From contig OW804096.1 of NCBI GenBank assembly GCA_942159475.1, forward strand, positions 17,384,906-17,448,905: a stretch of 64,000 nucleotides of DNA, read 5' to 3'. The stretch is from Sthenelais limicola. Lineage: Eukaryota; Annelida; Polychaeta; Phyllodocida; Sigalionidae. Position 1 is the first letter of the stretch. The number at the start of each line of letters is the position of its first letter. Under the pieces are notes generated by a model. That model did not search any database, was not told where the DNA came from, and worked only from the letters and a program-made list of their open reading frames with translations. Positions 54,300 through 63,846 of the stretch are shown here, piece by piece. The position numbers were made by a program, and so were the translations under genes.

Positions 54300-54545
54300 G
54301 CAGAACTCCACTACAGGTAAAAAACGGCGCCAACAGGCAAAAACGGCTGCGATGAATTTTTTGCGACGAAATATCTAATCAAGTTAGATATTTTGCAATT
54401 GTTGGCAACAAATAAATGTGTTGCCAACAACCTATTTTACCCCCTCATCCACTAGAATTTTTAGTCATGTCGAATTTTTAGAAATGTCGGCGACGAATTT
54501 TGCCTGTTGGCGCTGTTTTTTACCTATAGTGGAGTTCCGCTATAA
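54300..54545. repeat. Inverted repeat around 'AAAACGGCGCCAACAGGCAAAA'-type ends
   Basis: GCAGAACTCCACTACAGGTA…CGCCAACAGGCAAAA (54,300-54,345) is mirrored by TTTTGCCTGTTGGCG…TACCTATAGTGGAGTTCCGC (54,498-54,541). The middle has paired TTTTGCGACGAAATATCTAA-like and GTTGCCAACA segments. It is a ~245-bp foldback/MITE. Confidence 0.7.
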
Positions 54546-55130
54546 GGTCTTCAGTTTTTGGGTGCTTAACCCTATTTGTAGTATAAATATATTTACCAAA
54601 TGTCAAGACGGTGCATTAAATATATCTATGAATTTTGAAGAGGATACACCTTTAAATTCAAACGAATTGTATTTTATTTCTTTTGATCTTCTACACTACT
54701 GCTGAGGACAATCCAATAACCACAGAGACAGCTCTGTTTCGCTAGAACAACTCTCTCAGTGGCAACCTTCCTCTTTCATCTCAAGACTTCGCAGTGACTG
54801 AGACTTGGAATCTAAAGACTGGATATAATAGAAATCAATGAGAGGGAGGTCTGGTACTAATGATCCCATGCCTCCCACTGAGGTGTCCATTGTAACTGTG
54901 TAGTACATAGACAAGACTGTCACATCTGCCTCTCCAGTCTAGTGTCCCCCCTTTTACACCCACTGCCTCGTCGATCAATGAGAGAGAAGACGGAGAGGCT
55001 GGATTTTAATGGTCAGATTGCAAGAAATGTACAATTCACCTTCCCCAATCCTCTCAAATAAGATTTAAGACGAAAATGGGGTTCAGAATTCAATTCAACT
55101 TAACCAAGCAAGAATCTACGCAATACTAAA

Positions 55131-55529
55131 TGTGATCCATTTTAGGAAAATGAGTCATAAGTCGCAAAATATATTTTTTGAGATATCACCATATTTGAGA
55201 GGAGGAGATCGAGCTGAGTTCAATGATAGTAAACACTAGGAAACCTAATAAGTATTTCTATATGTTAAGTTTGATATTTTCATTTTTGAATAGTAAAGTT
55301 TGCAATGTTTCTGGATGGGTAATTACCAGTGACGTAACTAAATATACTCCATACAAAGGCCTTCAAAACGCAAGAATATATTTAATACAATGTCCCAAAA
55401 TTTGTTAAATGGATTTATATGACTATGAGTGCTAAACCCTCTAAAAATCAGAACTTTTCGATAGAGATTTTGTGGGAAAACACTTAGAAAAATATCAATT
55501 TTGCGACTTTACTGGAACACATCACAAAT
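55131..55529. mobile_element. Family B MITE, copy 8 (nested)
   Basis: TGTGATCCATTTTAGGAAAA…TGAGTCATAAGTCGC to TTTGCGACTTTACTGGAACA…CATCACAAAT. Left AP-1 intact. AAAT occurs at both junctions. Confidence 0.85.
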
Positions 55530-55574
55530 CTATTCAGATATACCGAATATGTATATCTTATTTGAGACATTTTT

Positions 55575-55773
55575 CTAAATGTGACGTGTTACAGAAAAAT
55601 AGGTTGTAAGTCGTATTCACAAAATCTCTTTTAGGAACTTTTTATTTTGGGGATATCTAGCACTGTTAGTGGTATCAATACATGTACCAAATTTCAAGAC
55701 GGTATTAAAGTGATGATGGTATCTCAAAATATTTTTTTTCTAAATATGACGCATTTTCCTGTGGCACATGGAA
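55575..55773. mobile_element. Family B MITE, copy 9 (short)
   Basis: AAATGTGACGTGTTACAGAA to AATATGACGCATTTTCCTGT + GGCACAT. The interior is shortened to ~200 bp. Confidence 0.7.
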
Positions 55774-56271
55774 AGTAGTGAACTGACGATACCCTGGTGG
55801 AGGTTCTTATTTTATTTTTTGATCTAATTTTTATCATTTAGATATAATAAGAGTATCATATCTCATCGAGCTAATTTAAAAGTTAATTTGTAGATTGTAT
55901 TGAACTTATTTGTATGGGTTTTTTTCTATCAGTTAGAACTGAGAAAAGTGTGTAACAACATAATGTCACTCAGCTGAAAAAACATATCTAAAAACAAAAC
56001 AAACATCCCAAATGTGTAGAGCTGCCTATTGTACATTTTCTAGCGACCTGACCCATAAGGATACCAAGAGCTGTTATCACTCAGGCCTGTGGAAATCCGA
56101 TGAAACAACACAGGAAGAAGGAACTGTTTTGGGTGAAGAGTTACTTCACGTACGATAAAACCTCACCATTGTAGACACACACTACTGAAGTGTACTGATT
56201 ATAGAGCTATTATTCTGTCACATAGATCTCTCGAACAAATCACAAACCAAAAGCAAAGTACAATTCATCTT

Positions 56272-56430
56272 GGGTGTAGCCCCAGAGTTAAGAGTCCCCC
56301 CAAACTGAGGGAAAGCCTCGTGCTCCAAAATGCAATTGAAATCCCATTGTGACGCCTACTCCAGGGCCAGGAAAGCCATTAGCGCAGTAGGTATGTAATT
56401 ACTGAGCCATTATTATCTGATTTGAGAAGT
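56272..56430 (+). mobile_element. Family C element, copy 6
   Basis: AGAGTCCCCCCAAACTGAGG + GAAAGCC, ATCCCATTGTGACGCCTACT, ATTAGCGCAGTAGGTATG and an ATTATCTGATTTGAG end. Confidence 0.6.
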
Positions 56431-56509
56431 TCTGAAGTCAGACTGGTATTGCATTGGTATGCACACCAATCGTGCAATCATTGAACCGGTAAAGGTGCTC
56501 AAACTTCAC

Positions 56510-57048
56510 ACGTGATGTGTTACAGAAAAATGAGTCAAAAATGGCAAAAAATGGATTTTGATATAATCAAAATTGAAAAGATCAGATCAAGTGTATTCCA
56601 ATGTGGATAAACATTAGCACGGCTAAATATTATTTCTATATTTCGGTTTGCTATTTTTGATTTTGAAAACAAAGTTTGGAATATTTCTGGGTGGACAGTT
56701 ATTAGTAAAGTAGATAAACATATATACTCCATAGGATCACCATTCAAACGCAAAGATATATTCAATGAATTGCGGACATCAATTAAAGTATTTCAATAGT
56801 TTACAATACTTATGGGTGGACAATTACTAGTAAAGTAGCCGAATATACTGCATATAATAGGTTGATCTCAGAAACGCAAGGATATATTTAATAAACTGTC
56901 TTGAAATTTGAGGCATGTATTTATACGGCTTCAAGGACTAGACACTCCAATACTGAAAACATTCCAACAAAGAAATATTGCGAATAAATTACTTTGAAAA
57001 ATATCAATTTTGCGACTTATGACTCATTTTCCTGTAACACATCACAAA
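56510..57048. mobile_element. Family B MITE, copy 10 (composite)
   Basis: ACGTGATGTGTTACAGAAAA…TGAGTCA to TTTGCGACTTATGACTCATT…TAACACATCACAAAT. At ~540 bp it is longer than usual, with two GGACAATTACTAGTAAAGTA-like internal segments, suggesting fusion of two copies. A further end-like scrap follows at 57,062-57,103. Confidence 0.85.
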
Positions 57049-57137
57049 TCACTTATATCAATATCGATTTTACGACTTGTGACTTTCTACAACACATAAC
57101 AAATATGATAAGGTGGGCTGAATAAATGGCTCAGTAC

Positions 57138-57292
57138 TGTCCCCGTTCTCACCCACTGGTGTTGTCCCCGTTCTCACCCACTGGTGTTGTCCCCGTTCTC
57201 ACCCACTGGTGTTGTCCCCGTTCTCACCCACTGGTGCTGTCCCCGTTCTCACCCACTGAAGGCTCACTGCTGTCCCCGTTCTCACCCACTGA
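57138..57292 (+). repeat. 25-bp minisatellite
   Basis: Six units of TGTCCCCGTTCTCACCCACT + GGTGT, the last two altered. Since 25 is not a multiple of three, the frame through it (57,126-57,380) cycles through three readings. That argues against a real protein. Confidence 0.9.
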
Positions 57293-57548
57293 ATCCATCA
57301 ATGACGACAGAGATGTAGATGGAGGTCAAGGACATAAATCTGACCTTGTCGCTCTGGTTTCAGGAAATCCGATGGAATAACACCTGAAGTAATTGATTTG
57401 GGGGTGCAGAATTACAGCACTGATGTATTGCAACCCTGACTGGACATTTGCAGAGTTCACACTGATTATAATCTTTTGTTCTCTATTTAATATGTACTAT
57501 TAGTCTTAAAAAGTTAATATATTTTCTATGCATTTCTAGCATATATAC

Positions 57549-57752
57549 TCTAGGTCCAAACCCTCAGACCAGATAAGAATGGTATGTCAGCCTACTTCGC
57601 TAATTGGTTTTCTCGCCTAGGACTTGACATTCTTATGGGAATATAATGGCATTTTCCGGTTTTAATGGACTTATAATGGGAGTTTGCGGTTTAAGGCGAG
57701 AGGCTTTCCATTCATTTGAAGGGACAATCTCAACTTAAGGCCTAGACTGTAT
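57549..57752 (-). mobile_element. Family C element, copy 7
   Basis: TCTAGGTCCAAACCCTCAGA at one end and AACTTAAGGCCTAGAC at the other are inverted. The AATGGCATTTTCCGGTTT / AATGGGAGTTTGCGGTTT block is duplicated inside. Confidence 0.65.
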
Positions 57753-57990
57753 ATACCCGTTTGTTATCAACATGTAAAATCCAACCAATACAGGGTGGAG
57801 ACGTTTTATTATTTATGTCCAATTTTGTAACCCACTCTTATGTATGAACACTGCAGTTTTCAACTTTAATTTAGAAAGGGCCACCGGGACGATCAGCAGT
57901 GTTGAAGGCCGTGTCCTCTTCTTTCATATATATTGTGAATAGAAGTTGTATAATACTAATAATAGTTAAAAGCAAGACCTTTAACATAGG

Positions 57991-58185
57991 GGGTCAGATT
58001 TTCAGAAAATGTACAATTCACCTTGACCAATTCTCTCCAATAACCCAAATTTAGGCAAAAATCAGGTTCAAAATGCTGTTCAACATAACCAAACAGACTG
58101 TTTGAATCAAGGCAATGCCAAATACACTCATATCTAGTGTTGATGATTTGTCGGTCCAATTTAGCAGAATTTACAAAAATATGTT
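57991..58185. mobile_element. Family A MITE, copy 22 (right end missing)
   Basis: GGGTCAGATTTTCAGAAAAT left end and GTTTGAATCAAGGCAATGCC internal variant. It stops before the right TIR. Confidence 0.85.
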
Positions 58186-58199
58186 GTTTATACGGTAAT

Positions 58200-58665
58200 C
58201 ACAAAATAATTGAATGACCCAGAAAAGTGTCAATCATTGATTAGCATCTGATATCCCCATCCCCCGCTGTGCTATCAGATATGAGTCAGATTTTCAGAAA
58301 ATGTACAATTGACAGCTCTACACATTCTGCTAAATTAGGCTGAAATATGATGAATGCCAGGTATATCTGAGTATATTTGGTATCACATTGATTCATAGTA
58401 TCAGTTCTGTTATGTTAAACTGCATTTTGTGGTCCATTTCTGTCTTAAATGTGGGTTATTTGAGAGGATTGGTGAAGGTGAATTGTACATTTTCTGAAGA
58501 TCTGATCTGTATGATCACAGTTCATGCTAACATCAGGGGCAGTAGGTGTAATAATTGAATGACCGAGAAAAGTGTCAATCATTGATTAGCATCTGATATC
58601 CCCGTCCCGTGCTGTCACATATGATCACAGTTTGTGCTAACATTAGGGAGGAGTAGGTGTGGTAA
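58200..58665. repeat. Tandem duplication, one unit interrupted by a family A MITE
   Basis: AATTGAATGACCCAGAAAAG…CATCTGATATCCCC (58,210-58,262) is repeated at 58,554-58,603. The continuation ATGATCACAGTTCATGCTAA (58,512) is repeated at 58,621. The second unit has no MITE and so serves as an empty site. Confidence 0.85.
58283..58508. mobile_element. Family A MITE, copy 23
   Basis: GAGTCAGATTTTCAGAAAAT to TTCTGAAGATCTGATCT. Flanks ATAT / GTAT; the empty paralogue reads CATATGATCAC at this point. Confidence 0.9.
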
Positions 58666-58948
58666 AGGTTGGACTACTAGGATGCAATCTAGTTACATGG
58701 AGATTGACTGACTGATTATATCACTGCATGTGTCCTTCACCTCCTGCCTTGCCACTTAAGTCGTACATCACCTCCCATAGGTGTTATGTAACGCTTCTGC
58801 CCTCTGTCTCTGTTGAACTTTCATTACCATATGACCTCCAATATTTGCCAAGCACTGGATAAAATATTCTGTCTGAAATCTTAAAACCTTTAACTTGGAA
58901 ACGAGAATTAATTGAATATGGTTGTGAATGAGTTACAAATAATATAGC

Positions 58949-59071
58949 AATAAACCATGAAGATTTTAGCGTTCGAACTGTCTGTAGGCCCAGAGATGCC
59001 ACGAGCCCGTAGGCCGAGTGGCGTCACTGGGCCTACAGACAGTTCGAATGCTAAAATCTGAGTGGTTTATT
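58949..59071. repeat. 123-bp near-perfect hairpin
   Basis: AATAAACCATGAAGATTTTAGC…AACTGTCTGTAGGCCCAG (split by a mismatch) pairs with CTGGGCCTACAGACAGTT…GCTAAAATCTGAGTGGTTTATT. The loop is ~20 nt and GC-rich (GAGCCCGTAGGCCGA). Confidence 0.85.
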
Positions 59072-59284
59072 GATTTTAGTCCATAATGGATCAGATCCCC
59101 TCCTTAACCTTACACAAACAAACAACAAACAGAAACAACAAGTCATTCTTTACTAACCTGTCATCATTTAACACCTCCAACACCACCTTTTTACATTCAC
59201 GCATTCAGTGAGCCCTGATTACAGCCCAGAGGGGCGTACCCTCTAATGAAATCCCCTGATGGGAAGATGGTGGGTGTGTCGCGC

Positions 59285-59460
59285 ACTGACCAATGACTGA
59301 CAGGCACTTAACACATTGCGCAAGCTTTGCCGTCAGATGTCGTGGCAGTAGGCCTATTCTCATGGTAAACAACGTATCAAGTGGGTCGCGCCAGGGGCTA
59401 GTAGCCAATTGGAGGCGGGGGGCAGAGGTGTACAGACAGCAGGTGACCAATGGCCAGCTA
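59285..59460. promoter_or_regulatory. CCAAT-rich, GC-box-containing patch
   Basis: Three CCAAT boxes (59,290, 59,405, 59,447) and GGCGGGGGGC (59,414) in ~160 bp, in a locally GC-richer segment. Possible promoter; no transcript or gene start was identified. Confidence 0.2.
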
Positions 59461-59646
59461 GGAAAACACAAAATAGACCATCACTGTAGTCACGGTCTGT
59501 CGGGACATAATTGAACACTAAATCCACAAAAATCTGATCCAAAATGGACTAAATACACACAACTGTTTCTTGTTTAACTTATGTATGCAGTCAATTCTTA
59601 TGTTAGAACCCGTGGGAACTACCATATAACATGTAGTATAATCATG

Positions 59647-60102
59647 TATTATCCATGATCTTCCGCCAAGGGCTGTTGTTAGTGCAGCGTTAATGATAGA
59701 CAGGTAGAAAGGACGGGTGCATGAGAGACACATATTGGTTAGAGGAAAACATTGATTTTAATTTGTGTGCAACACATCTTAATCATGGGCTAAAACAATT
59801 GGAGATGCCGGGGATTGAACCCGGGGCCTCTCACATGCAAAGCGAGCGCTCTACCGCTGAGCTACATCCCCTTATAGTAGGTACAGTCTATGTATTTATG
59901 TAGAGGTTTAGAATCATGTTAAATGTGTTCTTGTACCTTGTCCCATCTAGTATTATTAGTATTTATCATGACAATAGAGGGACTAGGGTTTCTAACATCT
60001 AATATTATCCATGATCTTCCGCAAGGGGCTGTTGTTAGTGCAGTGTTAATGATAGACAGGTAGAAAGGAGGGGGGGGTGCATGAGTGGCACATATTGGTT
60101 AG
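59647..60102. repeat. ~100-bp direct duplication flanking the tRNA gene
   Basis: ATTATCCATGATCTTCCGCC…CACATATTGGTTAGAG occurs at 59,647-59,743 and 60,003-60,099 (period 356 bp), over 90 % identical. The tRNA gene lies in the interval between. Confidence 0.9.
59800..59871 (-). tRNA. tRNA-Ala (anticodon TGC)
   Basis: Read on the minus strand, it starts GGGGATGTAGCTCAGCGG (A box) and has the anticodon loop CTTTGCATG with TGC. The B box is GGTTCAATCCC and it ends GGCATCTCC plus discriminator A. The 7-bp acceptor stem (GGGGATG/CATCTCC, with one G·T) and the T stem (CCGGG/CCCGG) pair, and the length is 72 nt with no intron, as expected for metazoan tRNA-Ala. A pol III terminator TTTT follows a few bases downstream (59,792-59,795 on the + strand as AAAA). 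It decodes GCA and probably other Ala codons. Confidence 0.96.
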
Positions 60103-60490
60103 AGAACGAAGTTGATAAATGTTCCTAGCTATGATAAGTTATGAGGAAAAGGATAAGATAATCCATCCAAATCAGTCTAGTCATTGGTCAAGTTGGTCAC
60201 GTCAAGCCAGGGATATGTCCACATGAGTTGGGTATATCATTTATGTACAATAAAACGTCACAATCAGAGATTCCTTTTTAAATTCTTTTTAAAGGCACTC
60301 AAGCATCAATTTTACCGAGGTAACCAAAATAAAGGGATACGTCACTGTCCCACTCCGGCTAAGGTATATTTCAACAGAGAGAGAAGGCCTTATTGTACAG
60401 TCTGTCTACCGTTCATTATATATGCATGAGACTGGGGGGAAGTGACCCTTAACCTCAGCGTGGAGTCACTACAGCGATATCCTTTCAAGG

Positions 60491-61525
60491 CTACTTCTAG
60501 CTCCTCAAGGCTGTACAGAACATGGTAACAGTTCAGGGAACTATCATATATAGATTTACTTCAATTACATATGCCTTTGGTCGCCTAGAAATGCATTAAT
60601 GGTGGTAAATAAATTTAAATCATATTAGAAATGATCAGATCAAGCGGATTATAATAATGGTAAACAATAGAACAGCTAATAAGTATTTCAATATTTTAAG
60701 TTTGGTACGCATTAATGGTAGTCAGAAATGATTTTCTCGAGACCCAGTAGCATGAATAATTTGTCTAAAAAACTGGTGTAGTTTATATTATGGGGAATGA
60801 ATTTGTATCTATTGTAGCAGGAGGGGACGGAGAGGGACGAGTCTCTCTAGGTTGGAATGACCCCTGCGACCTGGGTTCTTGGAAGTCACTCAATCCACAC
60901 GTTCCCTACATAAATCTGTTCACACCTTTTTATCTTACTCGTCTGAAGGGACGTATGGGACGACTTAACCTGTCAACACCTTGCTACTATTTTATGTCTA
61001 TTTTATTGCTTGAGTTGTATATAAGGCCAAGTGTGGGCCATGTGAAATTGTCACTCCCGGTTGACCATTCGTTGGATGATGATGTGAGCCTGTGTGTGGA
61101 GAATAAAGCCTTGCTGAAAACCATATTCCTCTTCTCTGATGTCTGACTAGATCGAGCGCGGGCCGAACCGTCTGAATCCCAAGGTCACGAGTACCTTTGT
61201 CCACTTAAGTTACTTATATAGCTAAGTCCCTCTTCTGTGCTAAGCTGCCGCGCTACCCCTGATAGCTGACCATTGGAATGGACTATGTAATTGAGCCTAA
61301 CTTAGAACAACTTTGGGACGAATCGGCCCCCAGTAACCAATCATCTCCCCCTCTTCCTCCTAGCGGTCAAATAACGAATACCATTAATTCCCACTCCAAC
61401 ACTATATACATACTTCTAGCTCCTCAAAGCTTTAGAGAACATGGTAGCACTTTTGGGGACTATCATACGTACGATATTCTTCAATTATATGCGTCTGTCG
61501 CCTATAAATGCATTAATGGTACTGA
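60491..61525. repeat. ~120-bp direct repeats enclosing an LTR-like block
   Basis: CTACTTCTAGCTCCTCAAGG…GAAATGCATTAATGGT (60,491-60,603) and CATACTTCTAGCTCCTCAAA…TAAATGCATTAATGGT (61,409-61,520) are roughly 80 % identical and ~918 bp apart. Confidence 0.8.
60776..61240 (+). mobile_element. LTR-like block (possible solo LTR)
   Basis: TTGTATATAAGGCC (TATA box, 61,016-61,022) is followed 80 bp later by GAGAATAAAGCC (AATAAA, ~61,101) and a T/G-rich segment. This is the compact promoter/poly(A) spacing of an LTR. The block is GC-richer than its surroundings. No TG…CA ends with a target duplication could be fixed, so the limits are approximate. The 118-codon frame over it is not a recognised protein. 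Confidence 0.3.
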
Positions 61526-61994
61526 ATTAGGCTAAATTGAGATGAAAAACTAGGAGCATTTGAGTATTTATTGTATTAGATTGGTAAAAAAACATCTTAA
61601 ATGTAACCTGAAAAGAGAGAATTGAAATTTTGCATTTAATGCTAAACAAGAAAAGTGCAAAATAATCAATGAGGATGATTGTGCCTAAACCACCACCAAG
61701 ATGAAAACTATCTAAGAGTAAAGGCTATACTGAGCTGGTAAAACAAAGAATATATGGTGCTGCTACATTGTTATATTATTATACTTAAATAGAAAATGTG
61801 TACCAAGTTATTCAATGTTAGTGTTAGGGGGATCTAGTAGTGTTATACCGTCAGAGGGTGTAACAGTAATCAGTAGTTATAACAATAAAAGTAAAGGTAA
61901 TTCTAGGTTTCTTGGAAGAGCTGTGAGGGCACAGAAAGTGTACTATCCTTTTTCCTGTCTATTGTAACGGTTTATTGGGGAAATAAAAGCTTTT
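61526..61994. other. Unannotated AT-rich stretch
   Basis: Nothing recognised. Confidence 0.4.
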
Positions 61995-62410
61995 ATATGT
62001 GATGTGTTTCAGGAAAATGAGTCATAAGTCGCAAAATTGATATTTTTCAAGTGTTTTTTTCACAAGATCACATTATTTGAATGTTCTAATTTTTGGGAGG
62101 TTTATCACTTATAGTTGTATCAATCGATGTATTTAGTTTCAGGACAATCTATGTAATATATCCTTTCGTTTTAAAGGTCGTCATATGGACTATATTTAGG
62201 TACTTTACTGTTTATTGACCCCCAGAAATAATAGAAACTATTTTTTTCAAAAACGAAAATATCAAACGTAAAATCTAGAAATACTTATTAAATTATTAGA
62301 CTGTTTAGTACCATTGGAATCGGCATGATCTCATCCTTTCAAATATAATGGTATCTCAAAATCTATTTTTTGCGACTTATGACTCATTTTCCTGAAACGC
62401 ATCACATATA
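61995..62410. mobile_element. Family B MITE, copy 11 (best preserved)
   Basis: ATATGTGATGTGTTTCAGGA…ATGAGTCATAAGTCGCAAAA to TTTTGCGACTTATGACTCAT…TGAAACGCATCACATAT. TIRs of ~40 bp with perfect AP-1 sites at both ends. Usable as the family reference. Confidence 0.95.
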
Positions 62411-62569
62411 TATTACGTATATCACACAAATGTAAAGGTATTTTCAACGATTCCAAAGCCCCCAAAATAATGATAATTTGAATATTGTGATTAGTATTTA
62501 ATCTTTTCATGTTATTGCCACTACTATTACATTATAATCGCTCTCTACTGTTGTGATTTAATATCTTTT

Positions 62570-62762
62570 AACCAAATGCACGATGGAAAAGATGGGGACA
62601 TGTGCTATGGAAATATGTATAACACATGGATATTCAGATTACAGCACCAATAAAATATCACATGCTGGACATGGCACGTTTTCTATAGAATTTATACTGT
62701 AGGCCTACTATTTGTCCATGCGAATCTAGATTCAAAATGGCGGGTGTGCAAAACCCCTATTG
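62570..62762. mobile_element. Family D MITE, copy 7 (right half)
   Basis: AACCAAATGCACGATGGAAA…GATTCAAAATGGCGGGTGTG + CAAAACCCCTATT. Confidence 0.75.
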
Positions 62763-63090
62763 ACAAATATTGGCTTTAGGAGTAGAGCAGTAAATCATGG
62801 ATGGACTATAGGAAGCACTGCATGTGTAGCTGCCCCCGCCCCTCCCCCTCCCAACACCCCACCCCTCTAGTGTGACCTACATACTCAACTGATTGATGGA
62901 TGGCCCTATGCAGGCGGGGGACATTCACAAGGCCCTCAGCTACAAGGACCTACAAGGCCCTCAGGTTGACAATATTGGCATCCTTTGTCAGGGTACACAC
63001 CGATTGATCCTGGGTGTGGTGCGGTGGTGGTGGCTGGGGGTTTATCAAGTTACCCCATTACCCCCCGCTTACACCCTTGCTCATGGACCA

Positions 63091-63266
63091 GGCTGCCAGA
63101 TAATGTACAATTAGCCTTCACCAATACTCTCAGATAGCCCAAATTTAAGACAAAAATCAGCCAGAAATTACCGTTCAACTTAACCAAACAGACATTTTAA
63201 ATCAAGGCAATACCTAATAATAATTATTATATTCAATTTTGCCAGAATTTACTCAATGTTTAAAGC
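63091..63266. mobile_element. Family A MITE, copy 24 (right end missing)
   Basis: GGCTGCCAGATAATGTACAA…CCAATACTCTCAGATAGCCC; it ends where a family C copy begins. Confidence 0.75.
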
Positions 63267-63270
63267 AGAT

Positions 63271-63420
63271 CCGTCTAGGCTCAGAGTTGAGAACGTCCCT
63301 CCAAACTGAGGGAAAGCATCTTATTTCATACTGCAAAATGTCATTATAATCCCATTAGAACGCCTAAGCGCAGTAGGCGTCTAGTCACTGAAATACCATT
63401 CTTATCTGACCTGTGAGGCT
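63271..63420 (+). mobile_element. Family C element, copy 8
   Basis: GTCTAGGCTCAGAGTTGAGA…CCAAACTGAGGGAAAGC, AACGCCTAAGCGCAGTAGGC + GTC, and an ATTCTTATCTGACCTG end. Confidence 0.7.
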
Positions 63421-63458
63421 CTGAGCCTGGCCAGGTTTGTACATTTCCCACCTGATAT

Positions 63459-63693
63459 GGGTGAAATCGCCAGAAATTGTACAATTCGTCTTCACCAATC
63501 CTCTCAAAAAACCCAAATTTTATATATAAATCAGGTTCAAAATTTAGTTCAACCTAACCAACCCGAATGCTAGAATCAATGCAATGCCGACTATACTCAA
63601 ATTGAACAAATATTGACCAAATTGCAGCCTAATTTAGCAGATTTTACTAAATGTGTAGAGCTGCCAATTGTACATTTTCTAAACATCTGACCC
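63459..63693. mobile_element. Family A MITE, copy 25
   Basis: Full 235-bp copy. Flanks ACCTGATAT / ACCTATAT resemble each other over 8-9 bp. Confidence 0.9.
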
Positions 63694-63846
63694 ACCTATA
63701 TTCAATCGCATCTGCTGGCCTGCTGTGATGCATGGAGCAAAAGCATGGGATTGGATTCTCATAAATCATGTTTTTACTCTGCACTCTTGCCTAAACGCGG
63801 TAGATATTCACATGGCAAAGCAACACAACAAAGGAAACCCGCATGA

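Larger units (their letters stand above)
55010..56054. mobile_element. Family A MITE, copy 20, split by two family B insertions
   Basis: The left part (55,010-~55,131, TGGTCAGATTGCAAGAAATG…GCAATACTAAAT), a middle scrap (~55,528-55,560, ATTCAGATATACC) and the right part (~56,008-56,054, GTGTAGAGCTGCCTATTGTA…CTGACCC) fit one family A copy in order. It is interrupted by family B copies 8 and 9 plus some further sequence. Confidence 0.55.

Noticed and set aside
57126..57380. 84-codon frame with repeated SPFSPTGVV-like units
   Set aside because: A 25-bp minisatellite read in three rotating frames.
59721..59903. 60-codon plus-strand frame containing MPGIEPGASHMQSE
   Set aside because: Antisense translation of the tRNA-Ala gene, a well-known false ORF.
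60790..61146. 118-codon plus-strand frame
   Set aside because: Spans TATA and AATAAA signals of an LTR-like block; no recognisable domain.
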